Source: Todiramphus chloris collaris
Lineage: Eukaryota; Chordata; Aves; Coraciiformes; Alcedinidae
Reading direction: 5' to 3'
DNA length: 64,000 nt
Assembly: GCA_025345505.1 (NCBI GenBank)
Contig: JANVCC010000010.1
Location: 40,834,660-40,898,659 of the forward strand
This document shows, in pieces, positions 1 to 13,801 of the stretch (its first letter is position 1; every line of letters starts with the position of its first letter). The notes under the pieces were generated by a model. The model made no database searches, was not told the DNA's origin, and saw only the letters and a list, made by a program, of their open reading frames with translations. Position numbers and translations under genes: made by a program.

Positions 1-2039
1 TTTTCCAAACAAAGTACACATTGAGGATGATACTGCAAAGTTATCTGGAAGTGTTTGTATGGAAACGGCTGCAACACAAATGCCACAGTCACTGCATTCA
101 CTTGCTTGACCAGTCAGCCAGCAATTTTGGTTTCTTATTGAAAGAGATCTTTTCTTCCTTACTCCACAGGAGGGAGGAAGCAGAGAAAGCAGAAAATTAG
201 TACAAATTCTCTTATCTTATTCTGAGCTGTGTCAGTGAGTCACTGTGCTTAGAACTAGCATGTCTCTCCCAAAGATTTCTCTGACTCAAACTAATAAAAG
301 GCATGCAGGGAGGGAGGTTGGGGACCCTGAGGAGACAGGAGGGGATCACAGCTACAGAGAATAGGGATGTGCATCCCAGCACTCAGCAGAAAACACTCAC
401 ACAGTCTGTGCCATGACAGTGTTCACAGACACAGTCCAGCAACTTTTCTAGTGACTCTGTGTGCATGTAAGATCCCACCCTTTCTATATTACTACTTACA
501 GACCTTATGATATTAATTCTGAAAAATGCAGTGCAGATATTTGAAAAGGAAATTAGAACTTGACTCTTACCTGGTCATGTACCAGAGTAATTCCACTCCT
601 TAATTGGAATGTTTTACACTTGTATAACTGACCCAAATAGAGTCATGGTCTAACTAAACAATGAAGTAAACATAATAGCTTTTGGTGATTCAGCCCCTCC
701 TCTGTTTCTTAAAAAACTGTTATCAAAGAGTTGTTTCAGAAAAGTACTATGAACCATCTATCAAAATGTACCACTTTTTTCTTTTACTTCCCATTGTCTA
801 GTGTTTATATGAAATGGTGAAAACTTGATAAATTTGTAAAGGTGCTATGACAATAATGGTCTACATAACATTACTGGAACCACCCACTCTATTCTCTGTA
901 GAAGGATGTCCCTTGTGACTCCTGATTGATCCTTGCACAAAAGACCCAGATTGTGGTCCCATCTCTACTGCTCTGGAAAAGCTAGATGGGGTGGTTTCTG
1001 AAGCACATCAGCGAGCTGTTGGTTTGGTTGGCGAGGATGACTACTTGGAAACAGTACCAGATGAGTCATTCTTCCTCCCTGCCTTCAGGGACTGAACATT
1101 TTCCTTACCCTGCACTTTCAGACCTTGTCAGGCAGTTCTTGACAAGTAAGGCTGTGGGAAGCATTGCTGGCACGGGCTTCTCCAGGGGAGGCTCTGTCTC
1201 TGCACCTTCTTGAGGACTAGTGATGTTGTCAGTTAGAGCAGATTGCTTTCCCTGAGGCTAGTGAAAATTTCTCCAGCAGTATAATCTCTATCTGTGGGGT
1301 CCTTAACATATAGGAAAGTGACTGACTTCAGTCTTTTCTGTTTGAGTCATACTTTACTGGTATATATGCACTAATTGTTGCTTTGCTAGATACTGCAGTA
1401 GCAGCATCAGTGGTATGCTGATTTCAAAACAGTAGTAAAATAGTATGATTTCTGTGTATGTTTTTAAAATACATTTTTCAGCTACTGACTTATATGAGGA
1501 CAGCTAAACCAGCAGGAGTTTGATATTCTACAAAGCTCATGAAGTATGTATGATGTTTATAAAGCTAGTAAGCACCTATTCCCCATTACTCATTCCTGTT
1601 ATTTCAAATAGTCAGTCCTTCTAACAGTGGTACATTTTTTATGTAGCATGTTGCCCATTGAAACACTGGAGGAATCTGGTTTCTTAGTATTTTGTGCCTT
1701 TTTGTGATCACTTGCTCAGATCTAAAGTCTAACCCTAGGTGAGCTCACACTGCAGTCTTCATTGAGAGTCTTTCTTTTTGACCTGGCTGCCTATTTCCAT
1801 CTGCCAGGGGGGAGAAGTAAGAATGTAAAATCTTTGTGAACTCTCACTTTCCTTCAGATTTCATTCCAATTAGCCAGCGTGTTCAAAAGCTGTTAGGTAT
1901 GTACACAAATGGAATACAATACCATAATCCTATTTGCATTAGGAAATCAATGTAAAATCTAGTGTCAGAGTAGTGTATATGTATAAGGAGTAAAAATCCC
2001 CTGTTTTCCTTCTCCCTTATCATAGGCCATCTTCTGTGT

Positions 2040-2125
2040 ATGCAGTATCCACACTATATATGGAGAGGTATATGTATCTGTATAACCGTAGGTATATGTA
2101 TATTATACATATATATAGTCTCTAT
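2040..2125. repeat. AT-rich tract with a perfect hairpin
   Basis: Low-complexity TATA/TATG sequence. At 2093-2113 the arms TATATGTATA and TATACATATA form a perfect inverted repeat around a single T. It can form a cruciform and is probably just simple-sequence DNA. Confidence 0.75.
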
Positions 2126-2385
2126 AGTTTTTACAGTTCAGATCTTTTCTATCTTCCTCTCAGCTGCTTTGCTATTTATCAAATTCCCTGAAAATACCTT
2201 TCATAGTCTTTGAGCATTTTCTTATTTATATGCTTGTCATAGAGTGATTTTGCTATTTGGTGTGAATCTTGAAGATCATATTCTTTGTTGAGGGAAAACT
2301 CACATTCTAAATTTAGATAGACTTCTTTTAAGTTAAGAAAATATCTGGCTTCTGGAAAGTCACATATTTTCCAGAGCAGTAACAG

Positions 2386-2401
2386 AAAAAAAAAAAAAAA
2401 A
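2386..2401. repeat. Poly-A tract, 16 bases
   Basis: Uninterrupted A16. No SINE or retrogene body is recognised beside it. Confidence 0.9.
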
Positions 2402-3895
2402 TCCTTCTTATCTGCAAAGTTTATATCATTAACCTGTAAGCCTCATTTTTTCTATTTGTACAGATCAATAGAAATTCCTTAAACAGTCTGAAACCCAGAC
2501 AGGTCAAGAGAGACCAGGAAAAAAAAAAAACAGGCTAGGCAAAACTGTTTGATTTCTCTTTCTTGTTACCAAGATAAACTTTAAATACCCAATATGCATT
2601 TTATTTTTGGCTTTTCAAACACAGATATATATATATCTATATAGAGCATTTATTATTTTTCCTATAGACAGTAAAAGCTGTACATAATGCCAACATGAAC
2701 AATGCTTAGCTGAATAGGCGAAGAACAGCTTTTAGGGACAACTATTCAATTTTGAATCTAGAAATACAAGTTTTAGTTGTTCAGTGCACAGTTCCTGTGT
2801 TTGAATGCAGTGACATTATTTGAGAAGCAAAAAAACCCAAAACAACATTAACCATTTGGCATACTTCACAGCAATTCAGTTGGAGAGGAGGAAGAGAATC
2901 TAACGGTCAAAATATTAGAAGCAGCTGTGGATACCTCAAGCAGGTTTCAAACTTTAAGAGAAGTGCATGTGGCTTTAAAAGTGAACAGGGAGGAGGAGTG
3001 CTGGCATTGGCTCATACAGTTTTTGAATGGCAAGGAACATAATATTTCAGTAAGTCTTAGTCAAGCTGTTTTAATTAGCCTACAAAAGAAAAAAGATCTT
3101 ATGAACTGAAAACATCTTGCACTGAGTGGGTAAACTTGATCAGTTTAGTCTGAATTACTTGGCTTCAGTCTACATGTCTCATTTGATGTTTGTTGGCCTT
3201 TGTACAACTACAGAAGAGTCATGGAGGAGAGAGGGGTTGGAAGCTCTGTAGACTGTTCTTTTCAGAGACATTTGTCCCTCAAATTTGTGTACTTGAGCCA
3301 GAGAGTTCAGGGTAACACTTTGAAAAATAGTGCTTCTTGAAGCATAGCCATATTTATCTGGCATGAATTCATATACAGTGGATACAACACTGGCACAATT
3401 ACAAAAAAGGAACTGATTACAAAAGTGTATGGAGTGGTGGTTTTAATAGGGTCACAGTTTATTAAAATCATAGCAAGCAGAAAAGGAAAACTCTTTAGAA
3501 AGTTCTGTTGTATTTTTTCCTCCCTCCCACCTTCCTCCTATTTATATATTAACCTGTCACTATCTAATTTTTAATTTTAAATCCAAAGAGACAAAAAGAC
3601 AGGAGATATTTAAGTGTTTCACCTTTATCAGGCTCTTCAGCCATAAAAAAAGTGAATGTTTGTTTGGGTACACAGCTGTTCTTATTAGGGCCATCGTGGT
3701 GAGTGCAAATTCTAGAAGATTAGAATTAATAGTCTGTGAAATGCTATCAGTTGTTCTTCCTCAGAATAGCATACATCAGGCATCATTCACTGCATATGTA
3801 AAATCTGGAGATACTCTGAATATTACCTAGCAGATCCAGGTTTTCTAGCTTTTTAGGGCCTAATTTAAATTATTGGTGAACTGAGGCCAAAAGAC

Positions 3896-3921
3896 CTATA
3901 TATATATATGTACATATATGT
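3896..3921. repeat. AT-rich tract with 16-bp palindrome
   Basis: Contains ATATATGTACATATAT (3904-3919), a perfect palindrome inside a (TA)n run. Confidence 0.8.
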
Positions 3922-4420
3922 AATGTTGAGTTAGAAAAGGCTTTGGATGTCTGCAAGTGAACAGAGACTGTCTCATTTGAACTCTTCTGACATTAGCCAC
4001 CTGCTGCATAAGCTATAGGACTAGTAAAATACAGTTGCAGAAGCATCCTGTTCTTTTTACATTCCAGACAGAGAAGCATTGCAGCCAAGTTTTGAAAACT
4101 GAGCGGGAAACAGAAAGGAGGCAATAAGAAAAACCCTCTAGAGATTTGAAGTGTTTTTCCTCATGGTTGTTTACAGTACTGTCAAAAGGTGCAGTTGTGC
4201 TCTTACAAAATAGAATAGAGCTACCTTCCTCCTAGCCATTAGAAAAGTCAGTACTTGGACATGGTCCAAAAATCTATTGCAAATTACGGGTGGACCAGTT
4301 TTATCAGATGATCAAAGGAGCAGCTGGATCTGAAATTATTTAAAAGTAAATATCTCATACTCCAAATTATAAAGTAATTCACTCTTAATCCCAAATATAT
4401 TTATATGAATTGAAGAATTC

Positions 4421-4442
4421 TTTTTTTTTTTTTTTTTTTTTT
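4421..4442. repeat. Poly-T tract, 22 bases
   Basis: T22 followed by a C/T-rich run to about 4465. No flanking target duplication was recognised. Confidence 0.9.
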
Positions 4443-7400
4443 CCCCCCTTCTTTTCCCTTCTTTCTGGTGTTTTCATAGTAGAGGTTTGGTATTCTTGCA
4501 GATTTTTTTAAACTTGGCTTTCTGTAACTCTTAAGGGGCTTCTCCAGATGTTGAATGCTCATTAAAATGAATTCTGTTCCAGTTCAAAAGTCTTTGGAGA
4601 AGCACCGAGTAAGGCAACAGTCCATTGATTCCCTCATATTAGACTCAGGGTTGGGTTCATTTCATGGACTTAAGTTCAGAAAGTAAAAATGTGCAGCTGT
4701 TAGCTCGTTTCTCAACAGTGCTTTTGGCCAAAGAAGGCTTTTATGTACTATTGCAATTACGTTCAGGTTTTTTGTGGTAAAGAAAAAGGATGCACTTTGC
4801 TTCCTTCAGTAATTGTTGTGTGAATAAGATGCACCAATGATGAATTGCTTTTAAATCCACATTGTCAAAATTGAGTTTTCTGACACTGGTGAAAGACAAC
4901 ATGCCCAGACTTTGCTGAGTCTGCTGAGTAATTTCAGCATGTTTAGGTTGGCTTGTTTTTATGTTTGGGAGAAGGAAAAACGAGACCAAGAGTCAACTTT
5001 AAAATTCATTTTAAGAGCAGGGTAATCCCACATAAAGTAAGAACATATTACAATGGAAGGAAGTAAATTCAAGAACACAGAGGTTATATCCCACTTCCTT
5101 TGCTTTTTACACTGGCACATAGTAATTTAATAGACTGTACGAAAGACGTGGATAGGGGAAATGGTTTTTTTTTTTTTTCCTAGGGAAGGCAAATAATTAT
5201 TTTTCATATTTGATTGCTAACTGCAACCTTAGTTCTTACCTAATGCATGCATAGATAATCAGGTGTGTAATTCTGGGGTTAGTAAATTGTTCACGTCAGT
5301 ACAGTGCTTTATTTTTACCCTAATGGTTTATCCATTTATTAAAACAAAGTGATTTCTGTTATGTTGGTGAGACCATGATAATTCCAAGGGAATTTTCACT
5401 TTTAAAATTTTGCATGTTAAACAAGCTTCTAGACTGTAGAGCTAAACATGACAGATTTTTAATTAATACTCAAGCTATTTTTTATGCCAGTTTTAAGTAA
5501 TGCTCTTGCAAAAATTAAAGATTGGTGATTTGCACGTGAATTTTATTTTAATCTTGCTATTTCATGACCATCAAAAGAAAAACCCAGTTCATGTTAGAGC
5601 TGTTCCCATCAAATGGAAATAGTCATGAAAGAAGGCTTGCTTTTTTCCTAACAGCTCAATTCCATTGGTTGTGCTTATGTATCTTTACTCACTAATGCAT
5701 TAATTATTGTAACCATTGTAAGCTGGATAGTGTGGTAATCAACATATCTCACTTGTTAAATCATACAGTATGCTAAATCTTACTGCATTAGAGGTTCTTT
5801 ACTTCTAGCCTGCTTTCATTGAAATACAAACCTTTGGATGTTATTGGGAAAGGACACAAATTCCCTTGATGTAAAATATGCAAGATGCTTCTGGTTGACT
5901 GTCTACAGGCAGCATTTCAGGACACTTTTAAAGGCCTATTTGGCACAAAGAAGGTTTGAATGTGTGCAGAAGGAAAAGAAATTATTGAACTGAAAACATT
6001 TGTACTTAAAAAAGCATGCAAAGACAGTATGACAAAGCCACCTAAAATGAAAACATTTAGCTTTAAAGTTGAAAATGTGGTTTGAAAATAGCTTTCCTAT
6101 AGCTTACCTCATTTCCATGGTTTTCTGGGAAAAGTATTTGATTGCTCAGAGAAATCTATGTCAAATTCTTGAGGCAGTCCTACAAATAAGGCCAGTAGCC
6201 CTGAAAGACACCAATCATTTATCTACGTGAATAAATTCCTGCAATGCTAATTACCACTAGTCCAAGGGTTTGGATTTATACTCTTGCTATCCTGTGGTCA
6301 CTCCATCTGTACATCTTTCATTCTAACATAAATGCAAGAGATATTAAGCACTAACTTACTTCACAGTAACTGATTCTTGTTCCCAAACTTAAATTACAAA
6401 TATTACTTTCCTTTTACCAGGGCACATGGAGTGGATAGGAACCACTGTTACTGTATGTAGCTGTCACTGGTATCAAAGGCATTTTTGCAATAACTTCAGG
6501 GGGGTCTGGATTAAAGCAGATGTGAGATGGGACAAAATTCACCCTACACCTGACATCACTTTGGGCTGAGTATTTTATCTGTGAGTACATCTGGGAGCCA
6601 TGCATGTCCAAGGACAGAATCTGGTCCTTTAACTCTTTGCCAGAGGGTAAAGATTTGAAAGTGCCAGTGGCCTCATGGTTGTTATTCATTCTAATGAAAC
6701 TATCCGAGCACTTAGAGAATTTATTTATAACATATATTAGGAGTTGTCTTTTTCCTTCAGAAGACTGCACATGTGCACAGCAGCAGGCTTGTGGTGGTTG
6801 GCAGGTATCCTTTCTCACTCAAGCATCAAACTGTTGCTTTTTTTGCCTGAAATTCCTATACAGGGAGAGATTATACTCCTGTTTGCCATCTGGTTGACCA
6901 TGTTCTTTTGTTTTCAGACAGCAGGGAAAATCAGTATCAATTGGATAAGGAAAGTTTTTGAAATCTGATTGGACTGTACTGCTTGCTATGTGTAGTTCTG
7001 TGTTTCAAATCATTATATATATATTTTTTTTTTCAATTATAGTACTTAAAAAATAAACTACTACTTGCATATCAAAACATGTAACATTTTAAGTTAATAG
7101 ACTCGAGCATGAGGATACTTTTTATAGATCTACCCCAAAAATGTAACTTCCTCGCAGCCTCATTTTCATGGAAAAAAATTCTTCCCTGATTTGGACAAGG
7201 AACTTTTTTTTCTTATAAATATTAGGTTATAGTCTTCCTATTGTTCCTCTATACCTCTTGCAATGTCTCATTTGGTGAAACCAAATCCTTGAATCAGCAA
7301 TGTTAACCAGATGTGTATTCTTTTTAATGACATCTATTACTATTTAGCAAATACCATTGAAACAGGCCATGTCATGTCTTCTTAAGTTTCTTTCTGTGAT

Positions 7401-10400
7401 TTTACCTCTCAGATTGACTTAAATTTATCAAAAAGGTATTTTCATTTCCTTTGCTGTCAATGTATGGCATCTACTTCAAGGTTAGGATGTGATTCAATTT
7501 ACTGATGTGCTGTGGATTTCTGTACATCTCCATGACTCTCTACTCTCAATCTTGTGGAGACAGTGTTGGGACACAATTTTTTTTGCCTACCTATGCGTAC
7601 ATCAGGATGTCAGGAAATGCAGGTCCCCATGCATTGAATGACACTCTGTAAAGCTGAGCAGCTCTGTGAGGTCTTGTTGTACATGTCTATAAGCTTAATA
7701 ACTCATAATTGTGCCTAAAAGACTTTGAAGACAAATCTTTTTCCATTTCTCATCCAAAAATAAAACTGGTTTTCCTACAAAATTTTGTGTGCTTTCCTCT
7801 TGAACAGAAGGAAAACTGCAAATTCAGAGATTGCCATTGAGGCAAATTAGAAGGACTGTGAGAGTCTTTGGTTCCTATAGTAGCCTTGGGATGGAGCAGT
7901 AATTTGGATCTCATTACTTCAGGCGAAGTTAAAAGATGGTCTACCTCTCCTCACTGCAGGTGGGAAGATGGATGACCTTAGCAGGCATTAGCCCTTTCAG
8001 AGTTCCTGTGTGCTTGTGACATGATTCCCTCTTCTCTACCACCCACTCACATCTGTTTAAAGGTTTGGTATAATTTCATATTTCAGCACAACTCCAGAGA
8101 CAGCTCAGAGCTTCCCTTCATGGTGTCTTGCGAGCTAGAAGGAGTTGCTTTGGCACCTCCTCTACTTGCTCCCCACTCAACAGGAAATAAAAGAGGCCTC
8201 AATAAAGGTGTTGGCTGCTTTTCTCAGTTTTGTCTGTCCCCTACTGAGAACCTCTGGGGAGGATGGCTTTGATCTTGGACTGGAAGCTAGTTGTTTGGGT
8301 CACTAATTCTAATTTAGGCTTTCTAAAGCAGACTTCCTGAAAGGCAGCTTGCGGCATCATTATGGATTATAAACCGCATGGCAATGCCATCTGAAACAAG
8401 CAAGCTGATATGCTTTGGGTTCAATCTAGGTATCTCTCTTCATGTTAAGTAATTCCTTTCAGATGAACAAAGTAGTGTTCCAGTTTAATACATTTTTATT
8501 TTACTTTTTTTTTTCTTTATATGAGAGAGGATATAAAACTGACCCTTTCAGAAACCCACTACAAACACTCAGTATAGATTTTTTAGAGCTGTTTTAGCCA
8601 AATCATAATCCTTTAACATGTGGCAGAGATGAAACACAGCTCAGATATTAAATGGGACAAACAAAGGCATGATTATTAATTCTGAATTCTGAGTTCCCTT
8701 ATTCCAGTTTTCTTGAATTGTGAACAGTGCTGTTCTTGAATGGTTATGCTCTTCATTCTCCTGAGTGGGCAGGTGAAAAAAATGGTGTAATACATACCAT
8801 CTGGTTATGCTAAATCTTCCATTAGCATCTATCATTATAGTAGTTGTTCAGATGTAACAGCTGAGGAATGTATGGGTTTGACCATTCTGGTTAACTGGCA
8901 TTTTCTGACTGATATGTGCCACTTCTCTCATGCTGCTGTTATATAGAAGCAAAGGATGCTTATAGATTTGCCTCATCTGTTCATTTGAGAACATTACTGC
9001 TAGTTCTAGTTATAGGGTTTTATGGAGAAAACCACTCAGGCATGATCTTATTTTTAAAGCTGAAAAGCCTGTTTGCTTTTAACAAGGCTGTGATAATGTC
9101 CAAGAAATTTCATCAAGCAACTTCCAAAACCTTTTTTATCCCCACAGGTGTGTTATGCAACTTACAGATCTCACTGAAGTCAATGTCAGGTTCTCTTCAG
9201 CACACATTAAAATTGGGAAGGCAGATACTGATTATTAAAAGCTTGGATTAAGAGACACCCTTGACAATGCATCCATAATTTTTTAACAGATGAAAGTGTC
9301 AGTGCCTCTTTAAGAAAACTCCCTAACATTAAGCAAAATGGTTTTATCTATGTAAGTTTAGAAAACTCCCTGGCAATCACTTGAACTGTGTGGCTAATTA
9401 TGCCTTTTGACTACCAGATCCTACTGAATACATGGTGTGTGTAATCAAGGTTATCAAGAAAGAGCAACATGTTTTTATTCCTAGAATTCATATGGTGCTG
9501 TCTTCAGTAACTTTTATTTCATATGTACACATTGGCCGAATTGTTTCATGCCCAGCCTATGAGCTACATGTCTTTCAAATATTACCTAGCATCCACACGT
9601 TACTTTGACTATTTGCTGAAGTCATGTGCAATTCATAAAGCGCTAGTGCTGTTCCATCTGCATTTTCTGGATAACGATTAGCCTCCAGTCCTGTTTTTCC
9701 AAACACTTGAGCATGGCTGCTATTCTGTCTTTGACTCTTCTTACCTTGTCTTGAGTTGGCATAAGCATTTGAGTAGTCATAGAGACAAATAGATCAGAAT
9801 TCAGAGACTTATACCAGAAGCTAAATAAAAAAAGTGACTTAGTCTGGATCTGTTCTCTGGTACTGTTCACATGTTCTTATAATAGGAGATGAAGAGGGGA
9901 GTAAGCAGTGGATGCAGGAAGTGTATGGGACTTTTGAACCAGTTGTCAGTTTATATCAATTTAAACCGTTCCTTAGACTAAGACTCAGTAGTCTCAGATT
10001 AAAAATAAAACCACCAAAGATAAATAGGTGTGGTTTTTATGACTGTATTTATGTCTCTGATGGATAGGACACTACTTTTTGAAAGTACTGTGGGCAGACT
10101 TTAAATGACCATAGTGTGATTTACTAAATTTATCTAGAATCATTGGAAGATCATCTGGTAATCAGTCTGAATCTGAATATCCTTGATTTCAAAATTAAGC
10201 ATTAGATTTATACAAAATAAAACCATGAAAGACTAATGTCATGTGTAAGAATTAAATATGAAAGGAATTCTGCTGATGGTGCAGGATACTGGACATTGCA
10301 GTCTTTTAATGAAATGACTGCCAGATGAAATTACAGTTCTAAAGGGTTGATCAGGAGTTAATTCTATCTGTGCTGATTTACCTGTTGACGTAACTAAATG

Positions 10401-10536
10401 ACCAAAGCCACCTTTTTACGACTCTTCCTGGGATGGCATATGAATCTCTATATGCCAGTAAATACACACCACAAATATTTCTTACATATATATTAGTGAC
10501 TGGCCTGATGAAGGAAGTAGGAAATAGATTGACAGA

Positions 10537-10837
10537 CTTTTTAGTAGTGCCTGTAGCAACAGGGCATGGGGTAATGATTTTAAACTATAAGATGGTAGAT
10601 TAAACCTAGATCTAAGGGAGACATTTTTTACAAGGACGGTGGTGAAAAATGGGAAGAAGTTGCCCAGAGAGGTGTTGGATGCCCCGTTCCTGGAAACATT
10701 CAAGGTCAGTTTGGATGGGAGTCTGAGCAGCCTGATCTAACTGAAGATGTCCCTGATTATTGGGGGGGATTGGAGTATAAGTCCTTTAAAGAACCCTTCC
10801 AATCCTCTCTGTTCTATGTTTCTGTGATGATTCTATA
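10537..10837 (+). mobile_element. CR1 LINE, 5'-truncated 3' end (diverged copy)
   Basis: The segment follows the avian CR1 3' end in order: a GCATGGGGTAATG-type start, then AGATTAAACCTAGATCTAAGG, then GCCCAGAGAGGTGTTGGATGC. It continues with GGAAACATTCAAGGTCAG, a variant of the GGGTTGGA...CCCTTCCAA block and a terminal TTCTATG-type 8-mer repeat ending near 10837. The body is clearly diverged (for example GGGGGGATTGGAGTATAAGTCC replaces the usual GGTTGGACTAGATGACC), so it is an old copy. It has only the 3' end, with no remaining ORF2 coding. CR1 is a non-LTR retrotransposon usually 5'-truncated in birds. The 5' border is approximate; similarity may start nearer 10490. Confidence 0.9.
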
Positions 10838-13322
10838 ACTTCCTTCTACATGCAGACCCTATGTAATCAACTATATGAAAAGATGTAGCTGTTGCCACCA
10901 ACAAATGCCATACCTCTGCCTAAGGTTTTACATGGATGTGAAGTATACATGAAAATCTGAAAGAAGAAAAGCATGCAGATGAGAATTACACCAGTTAGGA
11001 TTACCTCTGTAGCAGAACTACCATTTTTTATCTGTGCACACATTCATGGTCATGGAAGAACTTTGGGATGATTAATAACTAAATGGTTTAGTTTATTGAC
11101 ATACATCATATTTGAAGAAGAGCACTCAAAACAATGCAGGTGGCGTATTTCTTAGAATGTGCTTCTAGGATTTTTTTTTCATGGCCTTTATAATCTCTGT
11201 ACAAGAATACCTGACACATATGAATGTTAAAACATTCTGAAAGAGCAGGATGGGATTATAACCTTCATTTACTGAATTCTCACCTCATACTAGTTACCCA
11301 CAGAATTGTCATTCCTTTTCTTTATTTCACCAAAGAGGCATCCTCTCGGATAACTAATTCCTCTTCCAGCAGCCTCTAAGTTTGCTCTAAATGTGTTCTC
11401 TCTGTCTAGCCAGTTTCAAACCCGCTTTTGTCTAAGGCCCAGTGACATTGCAGACTTTAAGACTGCATAATTTAAAGTGGCTGCAGAGTCCATTCATGAG
11501 AAGCATCTCATTTCAGATCATGACTTCCAAAAGTAATGAGAGCTAGAATAAGTAGAGCAGATGAACATGAAATTCATCATGTCTCAAATACTAGGCATGA
11601 GGATTAAGAAGCTATTCATAGTATGCTAATACAGATGACTTGTATATTTAGGTATATAATAAATGAAAGCTGCCTGATAACATTCTTCTTTTCCTTTTAC
11701 AACAAGCTAGAGTTTAGCCTGTGCGAGGTCTCAGAAATTAAGAATACATTTTCCTGTGGAGCTGACATGTTTAGACTTGCAATATTATATACATAGAATT
11801 TTGTAGGAAGCTGTGTAAAGAAAAGAAGAATGTTAAATCTTGCTTTAAATAAGAAATACAATGATGCTTCAAAGGAAAAACATGCACATATTTGGAAGGA
11901 AGGAAATATTTTAGTTGACTGACAATTTCCCTTTTAAATTAGTCTCAAACAGAATGATAAGCAGGTATGTGCTTTTGTTTTGGCAAACATGAAGGGAATT
12001 ATTTCTTATCATTAAGAACAGGTTAGAAATTTCCTTGGCTAATCAAATTTATCTCTCTTTTATTATTATTCATTTTATGTGAGCTATTAAGGAGATTTAT
12101 GAAACGAGTAATTCTTTTGAACTTTTGTTGCTAAATTAAGTTGAGATATCTCCAAAGGCAATATTGTTATTAATATTGTTAATATTAGTTTTTAGTATAA
12201 TCTGACCAGAGATCAGCTCATTTTCACCTGCCCTACCCCAGGTTCCTCTTTTTACTGTCTATATGATTATTTGTTCAAGAAACTCTTACCTTATTCAATT
12301 TGCTTGATTTTTTCATTCACTCAGTACCTTTCTTTCTTTCCTACTGAGATCCTCTGTTGCTTCTGAAACAATCTCTGGCTATGTTCTTTCTCATGTCTCC
12401 TCCACCATTTACAATGCCCCTTTTCTTCTTTCACACATCTCACCTTCTTCTCCACCTTCATGGTGTGCCTGAGTGAGGAAGGAGGATGGAGGGGTATTTA
12501 TGGGTATGTGCCTTTGAGGGGAAAAGAATATTTCTCATTCTGTAAACACTATAATATTGCCCTAGGATGTCAGTCAAAAGGGGAGAATTATACAAGCTTG
12601 CAGGTAATTTTTAAAATGCAAGAGAGAAAAAGAGTATTGTGGACTTTGGCTTCTCCAGATTTTTCCCCATTGAGTTTGTTTGGAGGCTCCTGAACTTAGT
12701 TTGTCAAACTGTGGTTTTGTTAGAGGTATGATTAGAAATCATGGAACAGAGAGAAGGCTTGAAGACTAAGTGAATAACCTAGAAAGTCAATCAAATGCAG
12801 AAGGCTATTTTTGCAGGAGGTGGGAGAGATACTATGGAAGTGGAATTAATCCCATTCAGAGGAAAGACAAAGAGAGATATTGGAAAAAGAAGACATCTGT
12901 TGGTTAAGTAGAACATAGATTGGCAAGAGATGAAGTGGGACAACTAAAGGAAAACTTTTTTAAAATCTCAGAGGAACATATTTTAAATGATATTTTGGAA
13001 AGGAACAGACTGAGGACTGCAATGCATTTTCATCTGGATATGGAAAGCTCATGCCAAATTAGGAAAAATTTAACTTTCTGGAGTGGAATTTAATATTAAA
13101 GAGTGAATATATACTAGACGAACAGTGGAAAAGTGTACATAATTTCTTTCAGAGCTGGGCATCTGGTTGTGAAAGTAAAAACTGAGCATGATTCTGGATT
13201 TTAGATAAAGATCCATGTTCTGAGCCCCAGGTGTAGAAGTTAGACATGATGTAAGGAATCTCCTTCATTAACGGTGTTGATTAACAGTGACCGTATTTCT
13301 AGCTGGTGAAAGAATGATTTTT
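10838..13322. other. Intron without recognised feature
   Basis: AT-rich sequence between the CR1 tail and the solo LTR. I see no exon, RNA gene or repeat family in it. Confidence 0.6.
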
Positions 13323-13327
13323 GATAC
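13323..13327. repeat. Target-site duplication, left copy (GATAC)
   Basis: Five bases identical to 13797-13801 directly bracket the TG...CA LTR ends. Confidence 0.85.
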
Positions 13328-13796
13328 TGTGGTGGGTTGACCCCGGCACGGCACCAGGTGCCCACCAAGCCCTTCTATCACTCCCCCCGACCCCCTTCAG
13401 CACGGCACGCAGGGAGAGAATGAGACGCAAAGCACAGGGGTGTGAGTTATGATAGACAAGATGTTATTTTCTACTTCCCGTCCACAGGCGATGTCGGGCC
13501 GAGTCCAGGAAGCAGGGCTCCAGGAACACGTAGCAGCCGCTTGGAGGACAAAGCAGAATGCCCCCCCATCCTCCTCCTGCCCTCTCCCTTTATAGTTGAG
13601 CTGACGTCATATGGTATGGAATATCCCACTGGTCAGCTCAGGTTGGCTGTATCTTCTCCCCCATCCTGCCCCCCATCCTCTGGTGCCGTGTGAGCACTGG
13701 CAGTGATAACACGGGTGTGTTATCAACACCCTCCAGCTCCCAGTGCTGCAGCATGAGGGCTGGATGGGGAAAAGCAGCTCAGCCAGACCCACTACA
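13328..13796 (-). mobile_element. Solo LTR of an endogenous retrovirus, ERVL-like
   Basis: A GC-rich 469-bp block in AT-rich flanks begins TGTGGTGGG and ends CCCACTACA, near-perfect terminal inverted repeats with the TG...CA ends of LTRs. It is flanked by the 5-bp direct repeat GATAC (13323-13327 and 13797-13801), a target-site duplication. Five bases favour an ERVL-type element over ERVK (6) or ERV1 (4). No internal retroviral region and no second LTR follow, so this is a solo LTR. On the minus strand a CRE (TGACGTCA, 13602-13609) lies just upstream of a TATAAAG box (13588-13594), which is why I orient it to the minus strand. It keeps about 15 CpGs where flanks have almost none, suggesting a young insertion. 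It is non-coding, and the short open frames across it are not genes. Confidence 0.88.
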
Positions 13797-13801
13797 GATA
13801 C
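13797..13801. repeat. Target-site duplication, right copy (GATAC)
   Basis: Matches 13323-13327 exactly and follows the terminal CA of the LTR. Confidence 0.85.

Larger units (their letters stand above)
1..10536. other. AT-rich intron without recognised gene
   Basis: No coding exon or RNA gene was recognised. The stretch holds poly-A tracts (2386-2401, 2519-2530), a 22-base poly-T tract (4421-4442) and AT-rich palindromes near 2.1 and 3.9 kb. The open frames in it, including one of 134 codons on the minus strand at 6414-6818, have no recognisable domain and no splice context. Confidence 0.7.

Noticed and set aside
6414-6818. 134-codon minus-strand open frame with several Cys residues
   Set aside because: No recognisable domain, no splice or promoter context, and overlapping frames on the other strand. 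Length is within chance for 64 kb.
8916-9251. 111-codon plus-strand open frame
   Set aside because: No domain, no homologue recognised and no splice signals with matching phase.
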